DNA of 64,000 nucleotides from Bradyrhizobium sp. WBAH42. Lineage in GTDB: Bacteria > Pseudomonadota > Alphaproteobacteria > Rhizobiales > Xanthobacteraceae. The notes under the pieces were generated by a model that saw only the letters and a program-made list of their open reading frames with translations, was not told the DNA's origin and made no database searches. The translations under genes were made by a program, and so were the position numbers. Where the stretch lies: NCBI RefSeq assembly GCF_024585265.1, contig NZ_CP036533.1, positions 806,001 through 870,000 on the forward strand. The letters are read 5' to 3'. Shown in pieces: positions 19,659-31,310 of this stretch; the first letter of the stretch is position 1; the number at the start of each line of letters is the position of its first letter.

Positions 19659-22225
19659 GCGCCGTGGCCGAACCGTTCGCGAAGCCGAACGCCGTCGCGC
19701 TGTCGCTGCGCTACGCCTTGCGCGAATTGCGCGGTGGCCTGCGCGGCTTCTACGTCTTCATCGCCTGCATCGCGCTCGGCGTGATGGCGATTGCCGGCGT
19801 CGGCTCGGTGTCCGCCAGCCTGAGCGATGGTCTCGCGCGCGAGGGCCGCACACTGCTCGGCGGCGACGTCTCGTTCGTGCTGTTCCAGCGCGAGGCCAAG
19901 CCGGAAGAGGTCGCGTTCCTGCGCTCGCGCGGCACGCTGTCGACCGCTGCGACCTTGCGCGGCATGGCGCGTTCGGCTGACGGCAAGCTGGCGCTGGTCG
20001 AGATGAAGGCGGTCGATAGCACCTATCCGATGCTAGGGCAGCTGACGCTGGCGCCGCCCCTGCCGATGGCCGATCTGCTCGCCGAGCGCGACGGTGCGTT
20101 CGGCGCCGCCGCCGATCCGACGCTGCTGGCGCGGCTTTCGCTCAAGACCGGCGACCGCGTCACCATCGGCGCGGCGACCTTCCAGATCCGCTCGACGGTC
20201 GAGGCCGAGCCCGACAAACTCGCGGGCGGCATCGGCTTCGGGCCGCGCTTTTTGATCAGCGAGGCGGCCTTGCGCGCCACCGGCCTGATCCAGCCCGGCA
20301 GCCTGGTGCGCTGGGTCTACCGGGTCAAGCTGCCAGAGGCTGCGAACAACGAGCGCGCCACCGAAGCCTTCATCGCGGATGCGCGCAGCGCCGCGCCGCA
20401 AGCCGGCTGGGAGATCCGCAGCCGGTCCAATGCCTCGCCGCAGCTCGAGCGCAATATCAGCCGCTTCACGCAGTTCCTGACCCTGGTCGGCCTCGCCGCG
20501 CTGCTGGTCGGCGGCGTCGGGGTCGCCAATGCCGTCAAGAGCCACATCGACCGCAAGCTCGAGGTGATCGCCGCCTTCAAGGCCGTCGGCGCCACCGGCC
20601 GGGACGTGTTCGGCATCTACCTGGCGCAAGTGGTCCTGCTGGCGGCGATCGGATCCGTGATCGGCCTTGCGCTCGGCGCCGCGATGCCCTTTGCCATCGT
20701 TGGCCTGTTCGGCAAGCTGCTGCCGCTGCCGGTGGTGCCGGCCGTGCATGCCGACGAGCTCGCGCTGTCCTTCGTCTACGGCCTCCTCACTGCGCTTGCC
20801 TTCGGCCTGTGGCCGCTCGGGCGCGTGCACGACGTGCCGGTGGCCGCGCTGTTCCGCGACACCATCAGCTCCGAATGGCACCGGCCGCGTGCGGGCTATC
20901 TCGTGTTCATGGGGGTCGTGATCGCGCTGCTCATCGCGGTCGTGATCGGCCTGTCGTTCGACAAGCGCATCGCCGCGGTGTTCGTGGCCTCCTCCGTCGT
21001 GGTGTTCGCCTTGCTGCGCGGCATCGCCGCCCTGCTGATGGCGATCGCACGCCGGCTGCCGCGGACGCGGCTGCCGATGCTGCGGCTGGCGATTGCCAAC
21101 ATCCACCGGCCGGGCGCGCTGACGCCTTCAGTCGTGCTGTCGCTGGGACTCGGGCTCGCCGTGCTCGTCACCATCACCCAGATCGACGGCAATCTGCGCC
21201 GGCAGTTCCTGGCCGCGCTCCCCGACCAGGCACCGTCGTTCTTCTTCATCGACATTCCGAGCGCGCAGGCCGAGCAGTTCGACGCCTATCTGCACCGGAT
21301 CGCCCCCGGCGCCCGAATCGAGGACGTGCCGATGCTGCGCGGGCGCATCGTCGCCGCGCGCGGGGTGCGCGCCGAGGAGCTCAAGCCCACAACCGATTCC
21401 GAATGGGTGCTGCAGAGCGACCGCGGGCTGACCTACACCGCCGAGCTGCCCAAGGGCTCCAAGGTGGTCGAGGGCGAGTGGTGGCGCGCCGATTATTCCG
21501 GCCCGCCGCTGGTCTCGATGGAGAAGAAGATCGCCGACGGGCTCGGCCTCAAGCTCGGCGACGAGGTGGTGGTCAACGTGCTCGGCCGCGACATCCCGGC
21601 GAAGATCAGCAATTTGCGCACGATCGACTGGCAGGGGCTCGGCATCAATTTCGTCCTGGTGTTCTCGCCCAACGCCTTCAAGGGCGCGCCGCACACCCAC
21701 ATCGCGACGCTGACGGAAGCGGGCGGAAATGCGGCGGGCGACGGCAAGATCATCAAGGAGATCGCCGACGCCTATCCGATGGTGACGAGCGTGCGCGTGC
21801 GCGAGGTGATGGAGACGGTCGGCTCGGTCGTGACCAATCTGGCACTGGCGATCCGCGGCGCCAGCGCCGTGACCCTGATCTCGGCGATCCTGGTGCTGGG
21901 CGGGGCGCTCGCCGCCGGCCACCGCCACCGGGTCTATGATGCGGTGATCCTGAAGACCCTGGGCGCGACGCGGCTGCGACTGCTCGGCGCCTATGCCCTC
22001 GAATACCTCCTGATCGGCCTTGCCACGGCGGTGTTCGGGGTGATCGCAGGCAGCATCGCGGCGTGGATGATCGTCACGCGGCTGATGACGCTGAGCTTCG
22101 TCTGGCAGGCCGGCAGCGCCGCCGGCGTGGTCGCGGCCGCGCTGGTCGTCACCGTCGGGCTCGGGCTTGCCGGCACGCTGCTGGCATTGAACAAAAAGCC
22201 GGCGACGGTGTTGCGAAATTTGTGA
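19655..22225 (+). CDS. ABC transporter permease (YbbP-like, FtsX-type)
   Basis: The product has 856 residues. It has an N-terminal membrane segment (FYVFIACIALGVMAIAGVG) then a large extracytoplasmic region. An FtsX core of three helices follows (FLTLVGLAALLVGGVGVANAV, YLAQVVLLAAIGSVIGLAL and on), then further helices with a second periplasmic region, and a second FtsX core at the end (about 720-856). This duplicated layout is typical of YbbP-like permeases. It partners the ATPase encoded immediately upstream, with 4-base overlap. Confidence 0.9.
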   Translation: MSAVAEPFAKPNAVALSLRYALRELRGGLRGFYVFIACIALGVMAIAGVGSVSASLSDGLAREGRTLLGGDVSFVLFQREAKPEEVAFLRSRGTLSTAATLRGMARSADGKLALVEMKAVDSTYPMLGQLTLAPPLPMADLLAERDGAFGAAADPTLLARLSLKTGDRVTIGAATFQIRSTVEAEPDKLAGGIGFGPRFLISEAALRATGLIQPGSLVRWVYRVKLPEAANNERATEAFIADARSAAPQAGWEIRSRSNASPQLERNISRFTQFLTLVGLAALLVGGVGVANAVKSHIDRKLEVIAAFKAVGATGRDVFGIYLAQVVLLAAIGSVIGLALGAAMPFAIVGLFGKLLPLPVVPAVHADELALSFVYGLLTALAFGLWPLGRVHDVPVAALFRDTISSEWHRPRAGYLVFMGVVIALLIAVVIGLSFDKRIAAVFVASSVVVFALLRGIAALLMAIARRLPRTRLPMLRLAIANIHRPGALTPSVVLSLGLGLAVLVTITQIDGNLRRQFLAALPDQAPSFFFIDIPSAQAEQFDAYLHRIAPGARIEDVPMLRGRIVAARGVRAEELKPTTDSEWVLQSDRGLTYTAELPKGSKVVEGEWWRADYSGPPLVSMEKKIADGLGLKLGDEVVVNVLGRDIPAKISNLRTIDWQGLGINFVLVFSPNAFKGAPHTHIATLTEAGGNAAGDGKIIKEIADAYPMVTSVRVREVMETVGSVVTNLALAIRGASAVTLISAILVLGGALAAGHRHRVYDAVILKTLGATRLRLLGAYALEYLLIGLATAVFGVIAGSIAAWMIVTRLMTLSFVWQAGSAAGVVAAALVVTVGLGLAGTLLALNKKPATVLRNL

Positions 22226-22501
22226 CAAATTGAAGCGGCGGATCGAGCCGGAATCGCCCCGGTTTCCGCGATTAACCACGCTGCTCGTCAGCTCCACGTC
22301 AGGATTGCCGCCAAGGGCGACATTCGGCCGCGCGTGGAAGGTTGCAGCGAATGTGTTAGTTTCCCACATATCGAATGGGTTCGGGGCCCCGATTGTGAGC
22401 CAAAATTTAGTCGGCTGGCAACGGTCTCCGAGATAGAATTTGACGAACCGGCGGCATGGCGACCCTCATGCCGGACCGGACCAACCAACGGGAATTCGAC
22501 C

Positions 22502-23293
22502 ATGTCGGACCTAGACCGTAACTACGCTTCTCCTTTCGGCAGGGCCGCCGGGCGTGTCGACGCCGCGACGGTCGATGCCGGCCTGCGCGCCTATATGCTG
22601 CGCATCTACAACTACATGAGCATTGGCTTGGCCATCACCGGCCTTGCCGCGCTCGGCGTCTACATGGCCGCCGTGACCGACGTCCCGACGGCGGACGCCG
22701 TCCGCGTCGGCAAGCTGTTCCTGACGCCGTTCGGCTACGCCATGTTCGTCAGCCCCCTGAAGTGGCTGTTCATGCTCGCGCCGCTCGCGATGGTGTTCGT
22801 GATCTCGGCGGGCATCAACCGCCTGGCCCCCTCGACCGCCCAGATCCTGTTCTGGGTGTTCTCGGCGCTGATGGGCATCTCGCTGTCGTCGATCTTCCTG
22901 GTGTTCACCCACACCTCGATCGTGCGGGTGTTCTTCATCACCGCGGCCACCTTCGGTGCGCTGAGCCTCTACGGCTACACCACCAAGCGTGACCTGACCG
23001 GGATGGGCTCGTTCCTGTTCATGGGCCTGATCGGCATCATCATCGCCAGCCTGGTGAACCTGTTCCTGGCCAGCTCGATGCTGCAGTTCATCGTCTCGGT
23101 GGTCGGCGTGCTGGTGTTCTCGGGCCTCACCGCGTGGGACACCCAGCGGCTGAAGAACGACTACATCTACGGCTATGCCTCGGCCGGCGGTGACATCGCA
23201 GAGCGTGCGGCCATCACCGGCGCACTGTCGCTGTACCTGAACTTCATCAACCTGTTCACGCTGCTGCTGCAGCTCCTCGGCCAGCGCGAGTAG
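22502..23293 (+). CDS. Bax inhibitor-1 / YccA family membrane protein
   Basis: The product has 263 residues. A polar N-terminus of about 30 residues precedes seven hydrophobic segments. The family signature is near the end: VFSGLTAWDTQRLKNDY, then a last helix ending LLLQLLGQRE. Related proteins are channel-like (calcium or proton leak) or modulate FtsH. The ATG at 22502 is the family start; longer in-frame extension upstream is not supported. It is followed by a strong terminator, so it is probably monocistronic. The 276 bases upstream hold no gene that I recognise. Confidence 0.9.
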   Translation: MSDLDRNYASPFGRAAGRVDAATVDAGLRAYMLRIYNYMSIGLAITGLAALGVYMAAVTDVPTADAVRVGKLFLTPFGYAMFVSPLKWLFMLAPLAMVFVISAGINRLAPSTAQILFWVFSALMGISLSSIFLVFTHTSIVRVFFITAATFGALSLYGYTTKRDLTGMGSFLFMGLIGIIIASLVNLFLASSMLQFIVSVVGVLVFSGLTAWDTQRLKNDYIYGYASAGGDIAERAAITGALSLYLNFINLFTLLLQLLGQRE

Positions 23294-23318
23294 GCGACAG
23301 GACCGAGCGAACGACACG

Positions 23319-23350
23319 AACCCCGGCCGAGAGGCCGGGGTTTTTGTTTG
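23319..23350 (+). terminator. Rho-independent terminator of the YccA-like gene
   Basis: Perfect 10-base stem AACCCCGGCC / GGCCGGGGTT with a GAGA tetraloop, followed by TTTTTGTTTG. It lies 25 bases after the stop. Confidence 0.93.
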
Positions 23351-23377
23351 GGGGGCGCGGGGGCGGCCACAAACACC

Positions 23378-23456
23378 GTCATTGCGAGCGCAGCGAAGCA
23401 ATCCAGAGTCCCTCCGCGGATGCATTTCTGGATTGCTTCGCTGCGCTCGCAATGAC
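23378..23456. repeat. Palindromic repeat with a perfect 29-base stem
   Basis: GTCATTGCGAGCGCAGCGAA and the next 9 bases pair perfectly with their mirror ending TCGCAATGAC; the loop has 21 bases. Same family as 32087-32204, 43107-43187 and 45578-45664. Confidence 0.95.
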
Positions 23457-23515
23457 GCTGCGGAGGCGGCGTAGCCCCCTTCCAGCAGTCGGATGAAGGC
23501 TCTATCCTTCCCGCC

Positions 23516-24046
23516 ATGTCCGCACCCGATATCAGGCCCACCACCGAGGCCGACCTTCCCGCCATCACCGCCATCTACCAGCAGGCCGTCCGCGAGGGCA
23601 CGGCGACGTTCGAGCTGGAGCCGCCTGACCTTACGGAGATGACGCGCCGCTATCGCGCGCTGATCGATGGCGGCTATCCCTACTTCGTCGCCATGCTGGA
23701 CGGGAGCGTGGCCGGCTATGCCTATGCCGGCGCTTACCGGCCGCGGCCGGCCTATCGCTTCACAGTGGAGAACTCGATCTATCTGGATCCGTCCTTCCAC
23801 CGCCGCGGCGTCGGCTCAATGCTGCTGGAACGGCTGATCGCCGAATGCGAGGCGCGCGGCTTCCGCCAGATGATCGCGGTGATCGGCGATTCCGCCAATG
23901 CCGGGTCGATCGGCGTGCACACAAGGTGCGGCTTCAAGATGATCGGCACGCATCCCAGCGTCGGGCTGAAATTCGGGCGCTGGCTGGACACGGTGATGAT
24001 GCAGCGCGACCTCGGCGAGGGCGCGCGCACGGTGCCGGGGAAGTAA
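23516..24046 (+). CDS. GNAT N-acetyltransferase (phosphinothricin acetyltransferase-like)
   Basis: The product has 176 residues and is a single GNAT fold. The N-terminus (IRPTTEADLPAITAIYQQAV), the block GTATFELEPP and the acetyl-CoA loop RRGVGSMLLERL (Q/R-x-x-G-x-G/A type) match the PAT/YwnH group, which acetylates amino-acid-like molecules such as phosphinothricin or methionine derivatives. The end, VGLKFGRWLDTVMMQRDL, is also characteristic. It stands alone, flanked on both sides by palindromic repeats of different families. Confidence 0.9.
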   Translation: MSAPDIRPTTEADLPAITAIYQQAVREGTATFELEPPDLTEMTRRYRALIDGGYPYFVAMLDGSVAGYAYAGAYRPRPAYRFTVENSIYLDPSFHRRGVGSMLLERLIAECEARGFRQMIAVIGDSANAGSIGVHTRCGFKMIGTHPSVGLKFGRWLDTVMMQRDLGEGARTVPGK

Positions 24047-24055
24047 GCTCGGTTT

Positions 24056-24146
24056 CGTAGGGTGGGCAAAGCGCAAGCGTGCCCACCGTTCGCGGCGATT
24101 GAGATAGGACGTGGGCACGGCGCGGTGCGCCTTTGCCCACCCTACG
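24056..24146. repeat. Palindromic repeat (CGTAGGGTGGGCAAAG type)
   Basis: CGTAGGGTGGGCAAAG at the left mirrors CTTTGCCCACCCTACG at the right, with inner arms CGTGCCCAC and GTGGGCACG. Only one clear copy is present in this window; a decayed relative may lie at about 57455-57500. Confidence 0.9.
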
Positions 24147-24161
24147 GCAGCGTTCGTGCCG

Positions 24162-24533
24162 CTACACCACCGCCAGCTTGCGATCGATCACCAGCAGCAC
24201 CCGCTCGAGCTCGTGGCCGCGGCGCAGGATCAGGCCGGTCGCCGAGATCACGCTGTACATGCCTTGCTTGCGCGCGAGGCGCGGGTCCTTCTCGATGCGG
24301 TAGATCGGCACTTCCGAGGCACGGCGATAGACCGAGAACACGGCGCGGTCCTTCAGGAAGTCGATGGCATAGTCGCGCCACTCGCCGTCGGCGACCATGC
24401 GACCGTAGAGATTGAGAATCCGGTGCAGCTCGAGCCGGTTGAAGGTCACCCGGTTCGGCGGCGCATGCGCCGCGGCGGGACGCGCCGCCGCGCGCTGCTC
24501 GCTCGGCTCGGCATCCTCCGACGTCAGACTCAT
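24162..24533 (-). CDS. DUF2794 domain-containing protein
   Basis: The product has 123 residues. A disordered N-terminus of about 25 residues rich in Ala and Pro is followed by the conserved domain: VTFNRLELHRILNLYGRMVA, then EWRDYAIDFL and RRASEVPIYRIEKDP. DUF2794 is widespread in alphaproteobacteria and has no established function. It is a separate minus-strand unit. On its upstream side is a 558-base gene-free stretch holding a candidate small RNA and a repeat. Confidence 0.85.
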   Translation of the reverse strand: MSLTSEDAEPSEQRAAARPAAAHAPPNRVTFNRLELHRILNLYGRMVADGEWRDYAIDFLKDRAVFSVYRRASEVPIYRIEKDPRLARKQGMYSVISATGLILRRGHELERVLLVIDRKLAVV

Positions 24534-24789
24534 GGGAAGCGCCTCCTCATCGCACGGCTATGACCCGGGTCCGCGAAGACGGTCCCCGGAACCGCGTTCA
24601 TGACACTTGCATGATTGCGCCAACCGTTCCGCGCCGCAAGGGGCTCAACCGGTCGAATCGACAGTGCGTCCGGGCACACGCAAGGGTGGAACTCCGTCGC
24701 GGCAAACCGTCACGGGATCGTTAGCAGGAATCATAGTATCGCCGCTTTTCCGCCAACCGCCCGCCGCCCTGCATTGCGAAAAGACTGGT
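24534..24789. other. Gene-free stretch before the candidate small RNA
   Basis: I see no convincing reading frame or repeat. It should hold the promoter of the DUF2794 gene (minus strand) and any promoter of the candidate RNA; no clear -35/-10 pair stands out. Confidence 0.5.
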
Positions 24790-24904
24790 GTGCGTTGACC
24801 CGGTCCTTTCGGTTCCGGATTCCTCAGCCCCCAGCCCCCCGGGGTCGAACAGGATCGGGTCTGTACGCACGACAAGGAGGGCCAACGCAAGTTGGTCCTT
24901 TTTT
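24790..24904 (+). ncRNA. Candidate structured small RNA
   Basis: A long closing stem can form: GTGCGT (24790-24795) with ACGCAC (24865-24870), then GACCCGGTCC (24797-24806) with GGATCGGGTC (24852-24861), ten pairs including one G-U. The enclosed loop carries a C-rich run (CAGCCCCCAGCCCCCC) that could pair with G-rich ribosome sites. An intrinsic terminator follows directly. No reading frame fits. I do not recognise an RNA family; it lacks the conserved core of 4.5S RNA. Confidence 0.6.
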
Positions 24905-24908
24905 GTTT
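24878..24908 (+). terminator. Intrinsic terminator of the candidate small RNA
   Basis: Nine-pair stem AGGGCCAAC-type (AGG GCCAAC / GTTGGTCCT, one G-U pair) closed by a GCAA tetraloop and followed by six T and then GTTTG. No protein gene ends nearby on this strand: the GNAT gene ends about 830 bases upstream and the DUF2794 gene is on the other strand. It therefore implies an untranslated transcript. Confidence 0.85.
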
Positions 24909-24931
24909 GTGTCGCGATGTTTCCGGTTTTG

Positions 24932-25060
24932 CCGTCATTCCGGGGCGCGCCTCTTGGCACGAACCCGGAAATCCATTGCTCAGCTTGCACAATGGATCGA
25001 TGGATTCTCAGGTGCGCAATTGCGCAGCATAGCTCGCGCTTCGCGCGCCCCGGAATGGCG
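24932..25060. repeat. Palindromic repeat (CCGTCATTCCGGGG type)
   Basis: Left end CCGTCATTCCGGGGCGCG, right end CGCGCCCCGGAATGGCG. Inner arms are AATCCATTG...CAATGGAT. It is less perfect than the copy at 16027-16134. It lies just downstream of the DUF1223 gene. Confidence 0.85.
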
Positions 25061-25091
25061 AAGCATCAATTGCTGAGATGTTCTGCTTGCT

Positions 25092-25868
25092 TCAATGCAG
25101 CGACGTGTACGCCGCACCCAACATCGGGCCCGGTCGCTCGCGGCTGCCGTCCTGGACGTAGACCACTGCGCCGTCGACGCCGTCGCGCGTGAGATTTTCG
25201 ATCGGCACCGTCCAGCTCTCCGGACGGCCGGTCCAGTCGCCGACCTTGAGCAGGTTGCGCACCACGTTGTGATAGGTGACCTGCTGTCCGCGATTCTCGC
25301 CGCGGGTGATCGCGATCGGCACCGACTTGGCGATCGAGCAGATCCAGACCTCGCCATGCGAGACCGTGGGCTCCTTGCTCGCGGCCACCGACACGTTGAT
25401 CTGCTTGCCCGAGAGCGACATCGTCACCGGCACGCTCATCACGCCGTTGCCCTTGTCGGTCTTGCCGATCGCGTTCTCGATGCCGGCGCGATCGCTGCCG
25501 ATGACATGCGTGGAGCCGTTGACCACGACCTGTGGCGTGTAGACCTCGCGGTCGCCGCGCATGCGCGAATAGGCGCGCTGCCGTGCAGAGAAACGCGAAT
25601 CCGCCAGCGTGTCCTTCCAGCCGAGATAGTCCCAATAATCGATCGGCATGCTCAGCGCGATGACCGAGGGATCCTTGGAGAGATCGCCGATGATCTGGTC
25701 GGCGGGCGGGCAGGAGGAGCAGCCCTGCGAGGTGAACAATTCGACGACGGCGCGGGGATCAGCCTCGGCAGGACGAATGACGGCGATGATCGCACATATG
25801 CCGAGAGCTCCCGACCAGAGGGCACCGGACCAACGTGGAATCAGATGGGAAGCCGTCATTGTCGTCAT
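25092..25868 (-). CDS. DUF1223 secreted thioredoxin-like protein
   Basis: The product has 258 residues. There is an N-terminal hydrophobic leader (LWSGALGICAIIAVIRPAEA) that looks like a signal peptide. The DUF1223 domain follows: VVELFTSQGCSSCPPAD with a CxxC pair as in thioredoxin folds, then SMPIDYWDYLGWKD and YTPQVVVNG. Related proteins are periplasmic and of unknown role, possibly redox. It lies downstream of acnA on the minus side but has its own intergenic space of about 230 bases with a hairpin. Confidence 0.88.
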   Translation of the reverse strand: MTTMTASHLIPRWSGALWSGALGICAIIAVIRPAEADPRAVVELFTSQGCSSCPPADQIIGDLSKDPSVIALSMPIDYWDYLGWKDTLADSRFSARQRAYSRMRGDREVYTPQVVVNGSTHVIGSDRAGIENAIGKTDKGNGVMSVPVTMSLSGKQINVSVAASKEPTVSHGEVWICSIAKSVPIAITRGENRGQQVTYHNVVRNLLKVGDWTGRPESWTVPIENLTRDGVDGAVVYVQDGSRERPGPMLGAAYTSLH

Positions 25869-26021
25869 GTCGAACGCCGCACACCGTTGCTCTCAGAGGG
25901 AAATCTTATCGCCGGATGGTCACCGTAGTCTTACGGGGCGCGGTACATTCATCCATCCGGGCCACCGTCCAAGGGGAGGTATTCCGCCGGGCGGGCCCAT
26001 CTGAAGCGTACCGCAAACGCG

Positions 26022-26050
26022 CGAAGGCGGCCTTTGATAGGCCGCCTTCG
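26022..26050 (-). terminator. Hairpin downstream of acnA
   Basis: Perfect stem GAAGGCGGCC / GGCCGCCTTC with loop TTTGATA, extendable by flanking C-G pairs. It lies about 50 bases past the acnA stop. The minus-strand flank is T-poor, so termination may be Rho-assisted; the plus strand has a short TTAAGG flank. Confidence 0.6.
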
Positions 26051-26099
26051 TTAAGGCTTCTACTCACTTCGCAGTGAGCCATCGTTCACAAATCCGCGC

Positions 26100-28820
<2,721 letters not shown>

Positions 28821-28934
28821 GTAGGAGATCCCAATTGTTAGTTATACCCGGCAGGGTATTTTAACACCGTCAGCGTATCAGGCTGGGCCGCTTGCAGGGG
28901 CAGGTTGAGTTGCTGCATCAAGTAGTTCCGGGCT

Positions 28935-28951
28935 TATAGAAGCTTTCTAAC
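28935..28951. promoter_or_regulatory. Candidate Irr-binding site (ICE) between acnA and ccmA
   Basis: TATAGAA GCT TTCTAAC: a 7-3-7 inverted repeat with a TAGAA/TTCTA core, close to the TTTAGAA-N3-TTCTAAA form I recall for the iron control element of Irr in Bradyrhizobium. It is about 114 bases before acnA and 110 before ccmA. Both encode iron-dependent functions (Fe-S enzyme, haem export), fitting an Irr target. Confidence 0.6.
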
Positions 28952-29061
28952 CGCGCCGCCACAGCCACTATCGTGCTGCAGCAATCCGCGAGCCAAAAAT
29001 TCCCATGCGCTACCCCAAGATTTCCTGAGGCCCGGCTGTGAGCGGATTGAACCAGGGCGAC

Positions 29062-29664
29062 ATGCGGCTGTCCGGTCACGGGCTGAGGTGCGTGCGGGGC
29101 GGACGCGAGGTGTTCGCCGGGCTCGATTTCGCGGCCGTCTCGGGCGAGGCCGTCGCGGTCGTCGGCCGCAATGGATCGGGCAAGACCTCGCTGCTGCGGC
29201 TGATCGCGGGCCTGCTCGTTCCCGCCGGCGGGACGATCGCGCTGGACGGGGGCGACGGCGAGCTGACCCTGGCGGAGCAGTGCCACTATCTCGGCCATCG
29301 CGATGCCCTGAAGCCGGCGCTGAGCGTTGCCGAAAACCTGACGTTTTGGGCCGATTTTCTTGGAGGAGAGCGTTTCGATGCGGCTGACAGCCTCGCCAAG
29401 GTCGGGCTCGACCACGCCACCCATTTGCCCGCCGGATTCCTGTCCGCGGGACAGCGCCGCCGGCTCTCGCTGGCCCGGCTGCTGACCGTCCGCCGCCCGG
29501 TCTGGCTCTTGGACGAGCCGACCAACGCGCTGGACGTCGCCGGTCAGGACATGTTTTCCGGATTGATGCGCGAGCACCTGGCTGGCGGCGGCATGATCGT
29601 CGCGGCGACGCATGCCCCGCTCGGCGTCGATTCGCGAGAGCTGCGGATCGGGGGGACGGCGTGA
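29062..29664 (+). CDS. ccmA: Cytochrome c maturation ATPase CcmA (CycV)
   Basis: ATPase of the CcmABCD complex that releases holo-CcmE during c-type cytochrome assembly. The product has 200 residues from the ATG at 29062; a GTG at 29038 would add 8 residues. Walker A is GRNGSGKTS, the signature is [14 protein letters not shown], and Walker B is [11 protein letters not shown]. It heads ccmABCDG, known in Bradyrhizobium as cycVWZXY. Confidence 0.95.
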   Translation: MRLSGHGLRCVRGGREVFAGLDFAAVSGEAVAVVGRNGSGKTSLLRLIAGLLVPAGGTIALDGGDGELTLAEQCHYLGHRDALKPALSVAENLTFWADFLGGERFDAADSLAKVGLDHATHLPAGFLSAGQRRRLSLARLLTVRRPVWLLDEPTNALDVAGQDMFSGLMREHLAGGGMIVAATHAPLGVDSRELRIGGTA

Positions 29665-29758
29665 TGCCGATGCACCCTCAGCTTTCCGAGCGGCTGGGCG
29701 CCGTGCTCTCCCTACCCTCCCCCCCTGTGGCCTCCCCCCCTGTGGGGTCCGAGGCCCC

Positions 29759-30427
29759 ATGACCGCCCTCGCCGCCCTCATCCGCCGGGACATCCGCATC
29801 GCGCTCCGCGTCGGCGGCGGAGCCTTGATTGGCGTCTTGTTCTTTCTGACCGTGGTGGTGCTGATGCCGTTCGCGGTCGGGCCGGATCTGGCGCTGCTGT
29901 CGCGGCTGGGCCCGGCCATTCTCTGGCTTGGCGCGCTGCTGGCGAGCCTGCTGACCCTGGACCGGCTGTTCATGGCCGACCATGAGGACGGCTCGCTCGA
30001 CCTGATCACGATGAGCCGGACGCCGTTGGAACTCGCTTGCGCCGCCAAGGCGCTGGCGCATTGGCTCGCCGCCGGCCTGCCGCTGATTGTCGCAACCCCC
30101 GTGCTCGGCCTGTTGCTCAACCTCGACATGGTCGCCACGGCGGCGGTGGCGCTGACGCTGCTGGCGGGCACCCCGGCCCTGACCTTCACCGGCATGATCG
30201 GCGCAGCGCTCGCGGTGACGCTGCATCGCGGCGGGCTGTTGATGGCCGTCCTGGTGCTGCCGCTGTCGATTCCCGTGCTGATTTTCGGCGTTGCGGCCTC
30301 TCAGGCGGTGATCGTCGGTCCCATGACCTTCGGCGCGCCGTTCTCGATCTTGTGCGCGCTGTCGCTGGTCAGCCTCGTGATCGGCCCGTTCGCGGCGGCG
30401 GCGAGCCTGCGCCATGGTCTCGATTGA
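29759..30427 (+). CDS. ccmB: Haem exporter permease CcmB (CycW)
   Basis: Membrane partner of CcmA. The product has 222 residues with about six hydrophobic segments. MTALAALIRRDIRIALR is the family start, LFMADHEDGSLDLI is the conserved cytoplasmic loop that contacts CcmA, and the end is AAAASLRHGLD. The gap to ccmA (94 bases) contains a duplicated CCTCCCCCCCTGTGG element. Confidence 0.95.
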   Translation: MTALAALIRRDIRIALRVGGGALIGVLFFLTVVVLMPFAVGPDLALLSRLGPAILWLGALLASLLTLDRLFMADHEDGSLDLITMSRTPLELACAAKALAHWLAAGLPLIVATPVLGLLLNLDMVATAAVALTLLAGTPALTFTGMIGAALAVTLHRGGLLMAVLVLPLSIPVLIFGVAASQAVIVGPMTFGAPFSILCALSLVSLVIGPFAAAASLRHGLD

Positions 30428-30518
30428 GATCGGTCGGACCAACCTTGACCCCGATCAACTTTCGCCACGGGCTTTCGTGCTGATTGCCTGAGCGGCCCCC
30501 GGTGATTATCAGGATACC

Positions 30519-31310
30519 ATGACGCTGATCGACCTCGCCAACCCCACGCGGTTCCTCGCGCTGACAGCGCGGGTGTTGCCGTGGCTGGCGGCCGCGACAA
30601 TCATCCTGCTCACGATCGGTCTTTATCAGGCCGCCTACGCGCCGGACGACTATCAGCAGGGCGCGACCGTGAAGATCATGTTCATCCACGTGCCCAATGC
30701 CTGGCTGTCGATGTTCGTGTGGGGCGTGATGAGCATCGCATCATTGGGCACGCTGGTGTGGCGGCATCCGCTCGCCGACGTCGCCGCCAAGGCCGCAGCG
30801 CCCATCGGCGCCGCCTTCACCTTCCTCGCGCTGCTCACGGGCTCGCTGTGGGGTCGGCCGATGTGGGGCACCTATTGGGAATGGGACGCGCGGCTGACCT
30901 CGGTGCTGATCCTGTTCCTGATGTATCTCGGCCTGATGGCGCTGTGGCGCGCGGTCGACGATCCCTCGCGCGCGGCGCGCGCCGCTGCGGTGCTGACGCT
31001 GGTCGGCGCGATCAACTTGCCGATCATCAAGTTCTCGGTCGATTGGTGGAACACGCTGCACCAGCCCGCCTCGGTGATGCGCATGGGCGGCTCGGCGCTG
31101 GACAAATCGTTCCTGATTCCGCTGCTGGTGATGGCGATCGCCTTCACGCTGCTGTTCGTCACGCTGCACCTGGCCGCGATGCGCAACGAGATTTTGCGCC
31201 GCCGTGTCCGCTCGCTGCAGATGATGCAGGCGAGTCGCATCGCGTTTTCGAGCGAGGTGGCATCCGGCTCGCGTGAAGACAATGCGTCAAAAGAAGCTGG
31301 GGCTGCATGA
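30519..31310 (+). CDS. ccmC: Haem handling protein CcmC (CycZ)
   Basis: Membrane protein that binds haem and loads it on CcmE. The product has 263 residues. The tryptophan-rich haem signature [13 protein letters not shown] is visible, flanked by His residues in membrane segments ([12 protein letters not shown] and [10 protein letters not shown]). The C-terminal tail after the last membrane segment (about 30 residues) is polar. Its stop overlaps the ccmD start by four bases. Confidence 0.95.
   Translation: MTLIDLANPTRFLALTARVLPWLAAATIILLTIGLYQAAYAPDDYQQGATVKIMFIHVPNAWLSMFVWGVMSIASLGTLVWRHPLADVAAKAAAPIGAAFTFLALLTGSLWGRPMWGTYWEWDARLTSVLILFLMYLGLMALWRAVDDPSRAARAAAVLTLVGAINLPIIKFSVDWWNTLHQPASVMRMGGSALDKSFLIPLLVMAIAFTLLFVTLHLAAMRNEILRRRVRSLQMMQASRIAFSSEVASGSREDNASKEAGAA

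Noticed and set aside
24790..24904. 4.5S (SRP) RNA, since ffh and ftsY are in the window
   Set aside because: The conserved GGAAG...AGCAG core is not found; the fold differs.
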